NCBI GenBank assembly: GCA_018334695.1
Contig: JAGXLO010000005.1
Coordinates: 1-61,033, forward strand
DNA: 61,033 nt
DNA from: Candidatus Cloacimonadota bacterium
Lineage (GTDB): Bacteria; Cloacimonadota; Cloacimonadia; JGIOTU-2
Reading direction: 5' to 3'
Part shown: one piece after another, positions 53,955 to 61,033 of the stretch
Layout of the letters: each line of letters starts with the position of its first letter
Numbering within the stretch: position 1 is the first letter of the stretch
Program-made: the position numbers and the translations under genes
Notes under the pieces: generated by a model
Told to the model about the DNA's origin: nothing
Seen by the model: only the letters and a program-made list of their open reading frames with translations
Databases searched by the model: none

Positions 53955-55664
53955 ATGGATAAAATCGTAGAATGTGTTCCCAATTTTAGCGAAGGTAGAG
54001 ATAAAGAAATAATTGGAAAAATTGCTGATTCTGTGCGCGCTGTAGAAGGAGCAAAACTGCTGGATGTAGATCCGGGTGAAGCAACAAATAGAACAGTTTT
54101 TACGTTTGTGGGCACACCGGAAGGTATAAAAGAAGCAGCTTTTCAGGCTATAAAAACTGGCAGTGAATTAATCGATATGCGTGAACATGAAGGTGAACAT
54201 GCCAGAATGGGAGCTTGCGATGTGTGTCCTTTTGTGCCTGTAGGAGGAGTAGATATTGATGACTGTGTAAGAATATCTAGAGAAGTTGGTAAGAGAGTAG
54301 CGGAAGAATTAAATATTCCTATTTATCTGTATGAACACTCTCGCACCAAACCGGATAGGAAAAATTTGGCTGTGATCCGAAAAGGCGAATATGAAGGACT
54401 AAAAGAAAAATTGAAAGACCCACATTGGCAACCTGATTTTGGTAAGGCTGAATTTAACCCCAAGTCCGGAGCTACAGCCATGGGATGCCGTGACTTTTTG
54501 ATTGCTTACAATATTAATTTGAATACCAGAAATAAAAAACTTGCCCATGATATTGCTTTAAACATAAGAGAAAAGGGCAGAATTTTACGAAATGAAGATG
54601 GTGTGCCTCTCAAAGATGAAAATGGTAAATACAAAAGAGACGATGGGGGCTTTAAAGGAGTTAAAGCTGTAGGCTGGTATATAGATGAATATGATAAAGC
54701 TCAGATATCAATGAATATTACCAATTATAAAGCAAGTCCAATTCACAAGATTTTTGAATATGTAGAGAAAGATGCTATCAAACACGGACTCAGGGTTACA
54801 GGTAGTGAATTAGTGGGCTTAATCCCCAAGGAACCCATAGTCTGGGCTGGTAGATATTTTCTTGAAAAACAGCATCTGGACGAAGACCAATACATCTCTG
54901 CTGGTGTAGGCGAGCGAGAACTTGTTAAAATGGCGATCGATACAATGGGACTGGATGAAGTAGCTCCTTTTGATGTTAACGAAAAAATAATCGAATACAC
55001 TCTGGCAGAAGAAGACCAGCTTAGAAAAATGACAGTTATAGATTTTGCAGATGAACTGTCTTCTGATTCTCCTGCTCCGGGAGGAGGAAGTGTGGCAGCC
55101 CTTAGTGGAACTCTGGCTGCAGGACTTTCGGCTATGGTTGCAAATCTTTCCACAAAAAAATTAACATTCAGACAAATATCAGAAGCTAAAAAGAAAAAAA
55201 GAGAAGAATTGAACGATTTGGCATTCAAAGCTCAACAGATAAAAGATAAATTACTTACACTTATAGATGAAGACACAAAAGCCTTTGAAAAATTTATGGC
55301 AGCTAATCGTCTTTCAGAAGATACGGAAGAAGAAAAAGAGCACAAGGAAAAGGTTCTTCAAGACGCTATAAGGAAATCTATTGAAGTGCCTCTGGAAACA
55401 ATGAGACAATCATTTGAAGCTATTAAATGTGCCAAAGTAGTAGCTGAGAAAGGTATGAAAAATGCTATGTCTGATGCCGGAGTTTCTGCAATTACAGGAT
55501 TAACAGCAGTAAAATCAGCCATGTTCAATGTGAAAATCAATCTGCCGGGAATTAAAAATGAAGAAGAGAAAGAAAAATATTTACAGGAAGCTAACAAGAT
55601 ACTGGAAAATGCTAATAAATTAGGCATTAAGATAGAAAATTTAGTAAATAAAAATTTAGGTTAA
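53955..55664 (+). CDS. ftcD: Bifunctional glutamate formimidoyltransferase / formimidoyltetrahydrofolate cyclodeaminase
   Basis: 569 residues. Residues 1-about 310 are the formiminotransferase (VECVPNFSEGRDKEIIGKI, EHARMGACDVCPFVPVGG with His82 at the position of the known catalytic His). From about 355 the cyclodeaminase domain follows (DSPAPGGGSVAALSGTLAAG, then the helical C-terminus with SDAGVSAITGLTAVKSAM). The fusion moves a formimino group to tetrahydrofolate and then forms 5,10-methenyl-THF and ammonia. Many bacteria keep the two as separate genes. No hut genes are nearby, so purine or glycine fermentation is an alternative source of formimino groups. Confidence 0.93.
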   Translation: MDKIVECVPNFSEGRDKEIIGKIADSVRAVEGAKLLDVDPGEATNRTVFTFVGTPEGIKEAAFQAIKTGSELIDMREHEGEHARMGACDVCPFVPVGGVDIDDCVRISREVGKRVAEELNIPIYLYEHSRTKPDRKNLAVIRKGEYEGLKEKLKDPHWQPDFGKAEFNPKSGATAMGCRDFLIAYNINLNTRNKKLAHDIALNIREKGRILRNEDGVPLKDENGKYKRDDGGFKGVKAVGWYIDEYDKAQISMNITNYKASPIHKIFEYVEKDAIKHGLRVTGSELVGLIPKEPIVWAGRYFLEKQHLDEDQYISAGVGERELVKMAIDTMGLDEVAPFDVNEKIIEYTLAEEDQLRKMTVIDFADELSSDSPAPGGGSVAALSGTLAAGLSAMVANLSTKKLTFRQISEAKKKKREELNDLAFKAQQIKDKLLTLIDEDTKAFEKFMAANRLSEDTEEEKEHKEKVLQDAIRKSIEVPLETMRQSFEAIKCAKVVAEKGMKNAMSDAGVSAITGLTAVKSAMFNVKINLPGIKNEEEKEKYLQEANKILENANKLGIKIENLVNKNLG

Positions 55665-55674
55665 ATTTAATAAT

Positions 55675-56175
55675 ATGAAAGATATAGATGTAAAAATAGT
55701 TGAAAAAGAAGGTTTTGATGTTCTTGGTTATGAACTGAGAACTACTACGAAAGACGATAAAAATTTGCTTGATATCCCCGAGTTCTGGTATAAGTTGATG
55801 GATGAAGATAAAATGGATGAAATTCCAAATAGAGTTGACCCTGATATATATTTTGGTATTTGTGCGGACTGTGGACCGGAAGGCAGTTTTTCTTACATCG
55901 TGGCGCAGGAAGTAGATATGATCTCAAAAATACCGGACGGGATGAGAGCTCTAGCCCTAAAAGATAGTAAATACGCCATATTTCCCACAAAAGATAAGAC
56001 GCCGGAAATTATAAATAAAACTTTTGACTATATTTTTGAAGAATGGTTACCTAATTCCAAGTACAATAGAGACTTTGGCGAAGATTTTGAACTATACACC
56101 AGAAAAAACAAGAGCATGAGCAAGAGTGTTAAGATCCATATACCTGTAATCGAAAAATCAAGGAATGGTAAATAG
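55675..56175 (+). CDS. GyrI-like/AraC effector-binding domain protein
   Basis: 166 residues without a DNA-binding domain. Two SHS2-like halves: VKIVEKEGFDVLGYELRTTT and IFPTKDKTPEIINKTFDYIF ... EEWLPNSKY, ending in VKIHIPVIEK. Stand-alone members bind small molecules or act as toxin antidotes; function here is unknown. It starts 10 bp after ftcD. Confidence 0.82.
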   Translation: MKDIDVKIVEKEGFDVLGYELRTTTKDDKNLLDIPEFWYKLMDEDKMDEIPNRVDPDIYFGICADCGPEGSFSYIVAQEVDMISKIPDGMRALALKDSKYAIFPTKDKTPEIINKTFDYIFEEWLPNSKYNRDFGEDFELYTRKNKSMSKSVKIHIPVIEKSRNGK

Positions 56176-56313
56176 CTAAATATTAAATTTCTTAATAAAT
56201 AGATTCTACATTTTTTAAAACTTAGCAAATTAATTAAAATTTGTCAATACCGAAATTACATCATTTGCATTTCGTGATGTTGTCTTTTCCGCATGAGTCC
56301 ATACAACTAAATT

Positions 56314-58128
56314 ATGAAAAATAAGATTAAAGAAAAACTTAAGTTTTTTCCTCAAAAACCAGGTGTATATTTGATGAAAAATAAAAGGGGTAAAGTAATT
56401 TATGTAGGAAAGGCAAAACGCTTGAAGCGCAGAGTAAAATCGTATTTTACAAAGAAGCGTTTTGACTACAAGAAAACAGAAGTATTGGTTTCCCGGGTTG
56501 AAAAAATAGATTATATAGTTACCAGAAATGAAGTAGAAGCTTTGATTTTGGAAGATAATCTGATCAAGAAATATCAACCACCCTTTAATATAGCTCTAAA
56601 AGATGATAAGAAATATCCCTATCTGAAAATCAATGTTCAGGAGAGTTTTCCCACTATTGCGGTCACAAGAAAATTAAAAAAAGATGGTGCAAAATATTTT
56701 GGTCCCTATACCGAAGCACGCTCCGTACGCAGGACTCTGGAACTGATTGAGAAAATATTCAAATTGAAAACATGTAACCGAGTTATACCCAAAGATAATA
56801 CAGATACTGAGTGGGATAGAGCTTGCTTGAATTATCAGATAGAAAAATGTGACGCCCCCTGCATCGGGCATATTAGCTATACTGAATATCGAGAAAGAAT
56901 AAAACAGGTTATACTTTTTCTTAAAGGCAAAACCAGCATTATCACAGATGATTTAAAAAAGAAGATGAAAGCTTTTTCCAGGGAAAAACAATTTGAGAAG
57001 GCTGCCGATCTCAGAGATACGATATTAAGGATAAATAGAATTGTAAATAAACAGGTTGTAAGTCGTTATAATATGAAAGATTTGGATTGCCTGGGAATTG
57101 CGCGTGAAGGAAAAATATGCTGTGCGGTAATTTTAAAAATTCGCGAAGGTAAGTTAATAAAAAAGGAGCACTATTATCTAAAGAACACTGAAGGTGAGAC
57201 TCTGGAAGTAATAATCAAAAGGCAGCTCACTCAATATTACAATCAGAGAGATAAGGATTTTAAAAAGCTTTTAGTACAAAAGATGCCGCAAGAAAAAGAT
57301 CTTCTTGAAAAGTGGCTGCAAACAAAAATTCATAGACCTCAACGGGGTGATAAGAAAAAATTACTGGAGATGGCAAAAAACAACGCTTTTTTATATGTAG
57401 AAGAAAAAAAGCTGGCTCATATAAAAGCATCGCAGAGAACAATATATTCCGTAAAAGAATTGAAAGATGAACTAAAACTTAAAAGTCTTCCCAGAAAAAT
57501 TGCTGCATTCGATGTTTCAAATCTATTTGGGAAAGAAGCGGTTGCCTCCATGGTATTTTTTGATAATGGAACTCCAAAGAAAAGCCAATATCGCAGATTT
57601 AAGATAAAGACTGTAGATCAAATAAATGATTATTTGATGATGGAGGAAGTTGTAACAAGATACCTATCTCACCTAGAAGAAGAGAATTATGAAAAACCTG
57701 ATTTGATGTTGATAGATGGTGGAAAAGGACAACTAAAATTTGCCAAGAAAGCTCTGGATAAATACGATTATGATATCAAACTTTTTTCACTAGCAAAGAG
57801 GCTGGAAGAAGTTTATGCAGTAAATAGAAAAAAACCGATTGTCATCAGTAAGACTTCTCAAGCATTAAAATTATTACAAAAATTAAGGGATGAGGCGCAT
57901 CGTTTTGCAGTAACTTACCACAAAAAATTGAGAGACAAGAAAACCAGGCTTTCTCGTCTGGATAAAATAAAGGGTATTGGTAAAAAAAGAAAATTCGAGT
58001 TACTAAAAAATTTTCGATCTTTGAAGCAACTGGAGAATGCTACTGTAGAGGAAATTGCCAGATTGCCGGGTATTAGTAATAAACTGGCAGAAAAGATATT
58101 TTATGAGGTAAATAAAAAAGGGCAATAA
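56314..58128 (+). CDS. uvrC: Excinuclease ABC subunit C
   Basis: 604 residues, normal length. GIY-YIG nuclease (about 12-90, KPGVYLMKNKRGKVIYVGKA), UVR motif (about 200-235), RNase H-like nuclease (AAFDVSNLFGKEAVASMVFF ... LMLIDGGKGQLK) and two helix-hairpin-helix motifs at the end (IKGIGKKRKFELL, ARLPGISNKLAEKI). It makes both cuts during nucleotide excision repair. No uvrA/uvrB nearby. The stop region is also the terminator of the convergent gene. Confidence 0.96.
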   Translation: MKNKIKEKLKFFPQKPGVYLMKNKRGKVIYVGKAKRLKRRVKSYFTKKRFDYKKTEVLVSRVEKIDYIVTRNEVEALILEDNLIKKYQPPFNIALKDDKKYPYLKINVQESFPTIAVTRKLKKDGAKYFGPYTEARSVRRTLELIEKIFKLKTCNRVIPKDNTDTEWDRACLNYQIEKCDAPCIGHISYTEYRERIKQVILFLKGKTSIITDDLKKKMKAFSREKQFEKAADLRDTILRINRIVNKQVVSRYNMKDLDCLGIAREGKICCAVILKIREGKLIKKEHYYLKNTEGETLEVIIKRQLTQYYNQRDKDFKKLLVQKMPQEKDLLEKWLQTKIHRPQRGDKKKLLEMAKNNAFLYVEEKKLAHIKASQRTIYSVKELKDELKLKSLPRKIAAFDVSNLFGKEAVASMVFFDNGTPKKSQYRRFKIKTVDQINDYLMMEEVVTRYLSHLEEENYEKPDLMLIDGGKGQLKFAKKALDKYDYDIKLFSLAKRLEEVYAVNRKKPIVISKTSQALKLLQKLRDEAHRFAVTYHKKLRDKKTRLSRLDKIKGIGKKRKFELLKNFRSLKQLENATVEEIARLPGISNKLAEKIFYEVNKKGQ

Positions 58129-58146
58129 CAAAAACTGCTATTGCCC
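58114..58146 (-). terminator. Rho-independent terminator of the 58496 gene, embedded in the end of uvrC
   Basis: Stem GGGCAATA/TATTGCCC (8 bp, extendable past one mismatch), 11-nt loop, followed on the minus strand by six T. It overlaps the last codons and stop of uvrC. On the plus strand there is no T run, so it serves the minus gene. Confidence 0.8.
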
Positions 58147-58166
58147 CGACAAACTCAATCGTATTA

Positions 58167-58496
58167 TTAAAAGCTCCTGGCTTTTAGTTCTTCAAAATCA
58201 CGTTCTTCGAATTCAACTTCAGCTCTGTCATATTGACTTTTTATATCATTTATATATGTTTCAGGATTGCGGCTGTGTATCAATTTTATATGTTTACATT
58301 TATTACAATATGTAACAATTTTTTTTGATAAAGAGTGAGTATAAATCAAGTAGATGTAGTGTAAGTCCTTACGGTTGTCTAAATAGTTTTTAAGTGATTC
58401 TACATCCTCTGCTTTTAATTTTTCCGCACGAATAAAAGCGACAGCTTTTTTGTGACTTTTGGGCGAAATTTTGTTGCGGGTTGCTTTTGCTATCAT
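58167..58496 (-). CDS. Small protein of unknown function
   Basis: 109 residues. Very basic N-terminus (KATRNKISPKSHKKAVAF), a helical/beta middle (LHYIYLIYTHSLSKKIVTYC) with CNKCKHIKLIH, which could bind a metal (CxxC plus His), and an acidic end (EVEFEERDFEELKARSF). GGAGG precedes the ATG, and a terminator follows, so it is a real gene. 39 bp after the response regulator; possible partner. Family not recognised. Confidence 0.65.
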   Translation of the reverse strand: MIAKATRNKISPKSHKKAVAFIRAEKLKAEDVESLKNYLDNRKDLHYIYLIYTHSLSKKIVTYCNKCKHIKLIHSRNPETYINDIKSQYDRAEVEFEERDFEELKARSF

Positions 58497-58535
58497 TAAT
58501 CCTCCATTTTTCAGAATTTTGTTTGCATATTAGTG

Positions 58536-58895
58536 TTAAAAATATTGCTCGAGAATTTCTTCTAAGTCATCAATTTCAAAAGGTTTGAAAAGTATGTCAT
58601 GTAAACCTGATTGTTTTGCTTTTACAAGAACATGGTTTGGGTCATAGCCAAAACCGGTCATCATAATAATTGGAATCTCATCGTTAAAATTTCTAATTTG
58701 TTTGTATAGTTCATATCCGTCCATATCGGGCATTGCAATGTCTGTAAGAGCTACATCAACATCTTCTTCTCGCAGGATTTGCAATGCTTCATAACCGTTA
58801 TCTACTCCGATAACATCCCAGCCTAATTGTTTAACTTCAAATTTAATTAAATCCAAAAAATCTTGATCATCATCAACAATAAGGATCGTGTTCAT
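58536..58895 (-). CDS. Stand-alone response regulator receiver (CheY-like)
   Basis: 119 residues, one receiver domain. Acidic pocket DDD at 8-10, phosphoacceptor D52 (ALTDIAMPDMDG), Thr80 and Lys104 (ILFKPFEI). No output domain and no histidine kinase next to it, so it probably acts through protein contacts. Second-to-last of the minus-strand run. Confidence 0.92.
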   Translation of the reverse strand: MNTILIVDDDQDFLDLIKFEVKQLGWDVIGVDNGYEALQILREEDVDVALTDIAMPDMDGYELYKQIRNFNDEIPIIMMTGFGYDPNHVLVKAKQSGLHDILFKPFEIDDLEEILEQYF

Positions 58896-59002
58896 TCTTC
58901 AGCCTCAACCGCTATGGCATACGATAATAATAATCGATAGAAATTTGAATATGGCATTATTTTATGATACAGCTTTTATTAATAGAATATTGAGCAATTT
59001 CA

Positions 59003-59416
59003 TTAACTTTGGTTAATTGTATAGTCATAATTTAATTCACAGGCTTTTTTTAACATAGCCGAGACACCACAGTATCTATTCTGAGAAAGGTCAATTGCCT
59101 TTTCCAATTTTTCTGCATCAATATCATTGCCTTTTATTATATATTCTAAATCTATTTTCTTGAAAACTTTGGGATGCTCTTCCGTGGACTCCCCTTTTAC
59201 CAGTACCTGAAAATCATCAAATTCCAGGTGCATTTTATACAAAATCGAAACAACGTCCATACCTGTGCAGGTTGCTAAACTAACTAATAATAATTCTTTG
59301 GGACGTGAACCCTGATCGTAGCTAAGTTTTTTGTTTGCATCGATTACTATGGCATGATTGGAATCTGCTACAGCATTAAACTGAAGTTTATCTACAAGTT
59401 TTGCTTTTATTTCCAT
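59003..59416 (-). CDS. OsmC/Ohr-family protein
   Basis: 137 residues, full length. The conserved cysteines are C50 (SLATCTGMDVV) and C116 (NRYCGVSAML), as in thiol peroxidases that reduce organic hydroperoxides. Whether it is OsmC-like peroxidase or the related YhfA-type group cannot be settled; the SRPKELLLVSLATC start fits YhfA-like proteins. AAAAGGAG before ATG. A perfect 18-bp palindrome lies 15 bp upstream. Confidence 0.88.
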   Translation of the reverse strand: MEIKAKLVDKLQFNAVADSNHAIVIDANKKLSYDQGSRPKELLLVSLATCTGMDVVSILYKMHLEFDDFQVLVKGESTEEHPKVFKKIDLEYIIKGNDIDAEKLEKAIDLSQNRYCGVSAMLKKACELNYDYTINQS

Positions 59417-59430
59417 CTTTTCTCCTTTTC

Positions 59431-59448
59431 ATTTTTAAATTTAAAAAT
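59431..59448. promoter_or_regulatory. 18-bp palindrome upstream of the OsmC gene
   Basis: ATTTTTAAATTTAAAAAT is perfectly self-complementary, between the OsmC start and the mltG stop. A second imperfect inverted repeat (AATGAT...ATCATT, 59458-59484) follows. All A/T, so either could be chance or part of termination. Confidence 0.3.
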
Positions 59449-59489
59449 AATTATGTCAATGATTTTTTATAAAAATTTATCATTCCTAT

Positions 59490-60464
59490 TTATATCCTGT
59501 TCAACTTTTTTAAATGCTCCCAATAAGTTTTTGAAAAAATATGCCTGGAGTCATCCCCGGCAAAGAAAAACAAATAATTTGTTTTTCTGGGTTCAAATGC
59601 AGCCAGTATAGATTGCAAGCCAGGATTACAAATAGGTGTTGGAGGCAATCCTCTATAAATATAGGTATTGTATTTTGACTGAATCTTTAGATCTTTGTAA
59701 TAGATTTTTTTCCGGCTCTGATTATTTAATTCCAGGGCGTAGGCTACTGTTGGGTCTGCCTGAAGTAGCATGTTGCGCTGTAACCGATTGGTATAAACTC
59801 CTGCAATCAGGTCTCTTTCTTTGTCCCAGGCTGCTTCTCTTTCTACGATTGAAGCTAAGATCAATGTGGAGTAAAGAGAATCAAATTTAATCTTATCTTT
59901 GTTCAGGTGAGAGATATTCAATCTAAAATTATCTACCATCTTCCTGATAATAAATTTTTCATCAGCATAATAAGGAATTTCATAAGTATCGGGAAAAAGA
60001 AAGCCCTCCAGGTTGCCCACAGGCAAACCAAGAGAGGAAATAAAAGTAGAATCTGTTGTGAGAGAATCAAATGTATAAAAATCCGCCAAATCTTTTCTGG
60101 CAAATAGAGCTGCTATTTTTCTGTTTGTATAACCTTCCGGTATTGTGACCATAGAAGAAACAACATCAGAACCATTTATCTTTTTTAATACTTCAGGATA
60201 ATTATATCTGCCATTAAAACGGTATTTTCCATATTTAGGATTAGTGCCGGGAATAATTTTTTCGAGTAAAAGGAATGTTGCTGCTGACTTTATTATCCCC
60301 TCTTCTTCGAGTTTTTGAGCTATATCGGTAGTTGATTCTCCTTTCTTGATAAAGGCGATTTTATTCAATACTATTCGCTTTGAAAAAATATCCGAAATTG
60401 CCAGAAAGGAGAAAGCAAGTAGGACCACTAATATGAAAAATGCAAAAAATTTATGTAAACGCAT
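59490..60464 (-). CDS. mltG: Endolytic murein transglycosylase MltG (YceG-like)
   Basis: 324 residues from ATG 60464 (TTG at 60470 also possible). One N-terminal membrane anchor (about 7-27), a LysM-like region (FIKKGESTTDIAQKLEEEGI), and the catalytic domain with LASIVEREAAWDKERDLIAG (catalytic Glu), LLQADPTVAYAL and GLPPTPICNPGL. It cuts nascent glycan strands at the inner membrane and sets their length. The start overlaps or abuts the ruvX stop. Works in the same process as RodA and the MurE/FemAB genes. Confidence 0.93.
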   Translation of the reverse strand: MRLHKFFAFFILVVLLAFSFLAISDIFSKRIVLNKIAFIKKGESTTDIAQKLEEEGIIKSAATFLLLEKIIPGTNPKYGKYRFNGRYNYPEVLKKINGSDVVSSMVTIPEGYTNRKIAALFARKDLADFYTFDSLTTDSTFISSLGLPVGNLEGFLFPDTYEIPYYADEKFIIRKMVDNFRLNISHLNKDKIKFDSLYSTLILASIVEREAAWDKERDLIAGVYTNRLQRNMLLQADPTVAYALELNNQSRKKIYYKDLKIQSKYNTYIYRGLPPTPICNPGLQSILAAFEPRKTNYLFFFAGDDSRHIFSKTYWEHLKKLNRI

Positions 60465-60466
60465 AA

Positions 60467-60877
60467 TCAATTGTTTTCTAAATATTCTTCCAGTATTAGT
60501 GATGCAGCAATTTGATCCAGCTTGTACTTATTTTCTTTAAATGATTTGCCGGATCTATGTAAAATATTTTTAGCTTTTTCTGTAGTATAACTCTCATCCC
60601 AAAATTGAATAGGAACATCTACCATTTTTTTAATTTTTTCTGAGAACGCCTTAATTTTTTTGGATTTATTGGAATCTTTTCCATCAATTTTAAGCGGATT
60701 GCCAATTACAATTTTACCAATATTCTCTTTTTTTACCAGGGCTTGAATTTTTTGCAAAAAATTAGGAGTTTTTGAGGTGTCTATGGTTAATTTGGGGAAA
60801 GCAAAAGTCTGCTTCCTGTCCGATATTGCTATACCAATTCTTCTTTCCCCAAAATCTATTGCTAAAATTTTCTTCAA
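60467..60877 (-). CDS. ruvX: RuvX/YqgF putative Holliday-junction resolvase
   Basis: 136 residues, normal size. RNase H-like fold with LAIDFGERRIGIAISD (catalytic Asp7), IVIGNPLKIDG, FWDESYTTEKA and KLDQIAASLILEEYL (C-terminal Asp). The family also functions in 16S rRNA processing. The start is TTG with AGGAG 7 bases before. Adjacent to mltG, an arrangement common in bacteria. Confidence 0.93.
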   Translation of the reverse strand: MKKILAIDFGERRIGIAISDRKQTFAFPKLTIDTSKTPNFLQKIQALVKKENIGKIVIGNPLKIDGKDSNKSKKIKAFSEKIKKMVDVPIQFWDESYTTEKAKNILHRSGKSFKENKYKLDQIAASLILEEYLENN

Positions 60878-60897
60878 TTAAACTCCTGAATGAAATT

Positions 60898-61033
60898 TTA
60901 CTCAGCTTCCGCTCTATTTTTTTCTATTTGTTCCTTTTTTAGTCCCTCAAGTTTTTCTTTAATTTCCTCTATTTTTGCTTCCAGCTGGTTTATATGCTCC
61001 AGCTGTTCCTTAATAAATGCGTTATCTTTATAT
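60898..61033 (-). CDS. C-terminal end of a coiled-coil protein (partial, runs off the window)
   Basis: The last 44 codons and stop of a gene whose start lies beyond 61033. Translation ends in INQLEAKIEEIKEKLEGL then KKEQIEKNRAEAE, a heptad-like charged coiled coil. It ends 20 bp before ruvX, so it belongs to the same operon. The family cannot be named from this tail. Confidence 0.65.
   Translation of the reverse strand, partial: YKDNAFIKEQLEHINQLEAKIEEIKEKLEGLKKEQIEKNRAEAE

Noticed and set aside
54743..55228. A 161-codon open frame opposite ftcD
   Set aside because: Antisense to clear FtcD domains. It is Ser-rich and repetitive, as expected of a mirror frame of an acidic coding region.
1..61033. 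CRISPR arrays, insertion sequences, prophage or integrated elements
   Set aside because: No direct-repeat/spacer pattern, transposase, integrase or terminal inverted repeats were seen at any point of the window.

Overview
The window is an AT-rich (roughly one third G+C by eye) bacterial chromosome segment that is densely coding on both strands. I see no transposase, integrase, phage gene or CRISPR array. The cell looks Gram-negative: there are several signal-peptide beta-barrel proteins, lipoproteins, a LolC/E-type permease, GmhA, RodA and MltG. It also has a secreted protein with a type IX secretion (T9SS) C-terminal sorting domain, an aldehyde:ferredoxin oxidoreductase and a DUF6754 membrane module. 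Together these suggest an anaerobic member of the FCB superphylum, most likely Candidatus Cloacimonadota. That placement is inference; there is no rRNA gene here to confirm it.

Layout. 1-4.7 kb (+): secreted cyclase-family lipoprotein, outer-membrane barrel, terminator, tungsten-type aldehyde ferredoxin oxidoreductase and a small SLOG-fold protein related to molybdenum-cofactor carriers. 4.7-10 kb: a HATPase-GNAT fusion (-), an ABC-2 exporter pair (+), an EamA transporter and a YfcE-like phosphoesterase (-). 10-15.2 kb (-): a T9SS-sorted protein interrupted by one in-frame TGA, then a four-gene membrane module (FN3-DUF6754 protein plus three membrane partners) of unknown function. 15.3-19.2 kb (-): a tight operon of epimerase, methyltransferase, DUF362 ferredoxin-like protein and flippase-like protein. 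19.4-25 kb: a MurE-type ligase with a FemAB transferase, a MazG-like pyrophosphohydrolase, a membrane protein and an acyl-CoA ligase. 25.2-30 kb (+): tRNA(CAU), then phnDCE, a HAD hydrolase and a LolC/E-type permease with overlapping or abutting genes.

30-38 kb: BaiN-like flavoprotein, nucleotidyltransferase, glyQ (no glyS beside it) and a CsgG-like/TPR protein (-). Next come an orphan C-terminal fragment of a Lon-type protease and a three-gene operon of DUF2089, DUF4097 and a SHOCT-like protein, ending in a clear terminator and divergent from a rubrerythrin-like gene. 38-44.6 kb (+): YifB, RodA, GmhA, an acidic-tailed small protein, enolase, an FtsB/DivIC-like protein and threonine aldolase. 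44.6-53 kb (-): a PorV-like barrel with a 977-residue repeat lipoprotein, rnhB-pdxA behind tRNA-Phe, another barrel, and tyrS behind tRNA-Leu.

53-58 kb (+): pyrE, a DUF1844 protein, a bifunctional FtcD fusion, a GyrI-like effector-binding protein and uvrC. 58-61 kb (-): a small unknown protein, a lone response regulator, an OsmC protein, mltG, ruvX and the coiled-coil tail of a gene that runs off the end.

Most genes are core housekeeping or envelope genes. The parts that deserve a second look are the DUF6754 module, the interrupted T9SS gene, the AOR plus cofactor-carrier pair, the DUF2089/DUF4097/SHOCT operon and the MurE-FemAB pair.
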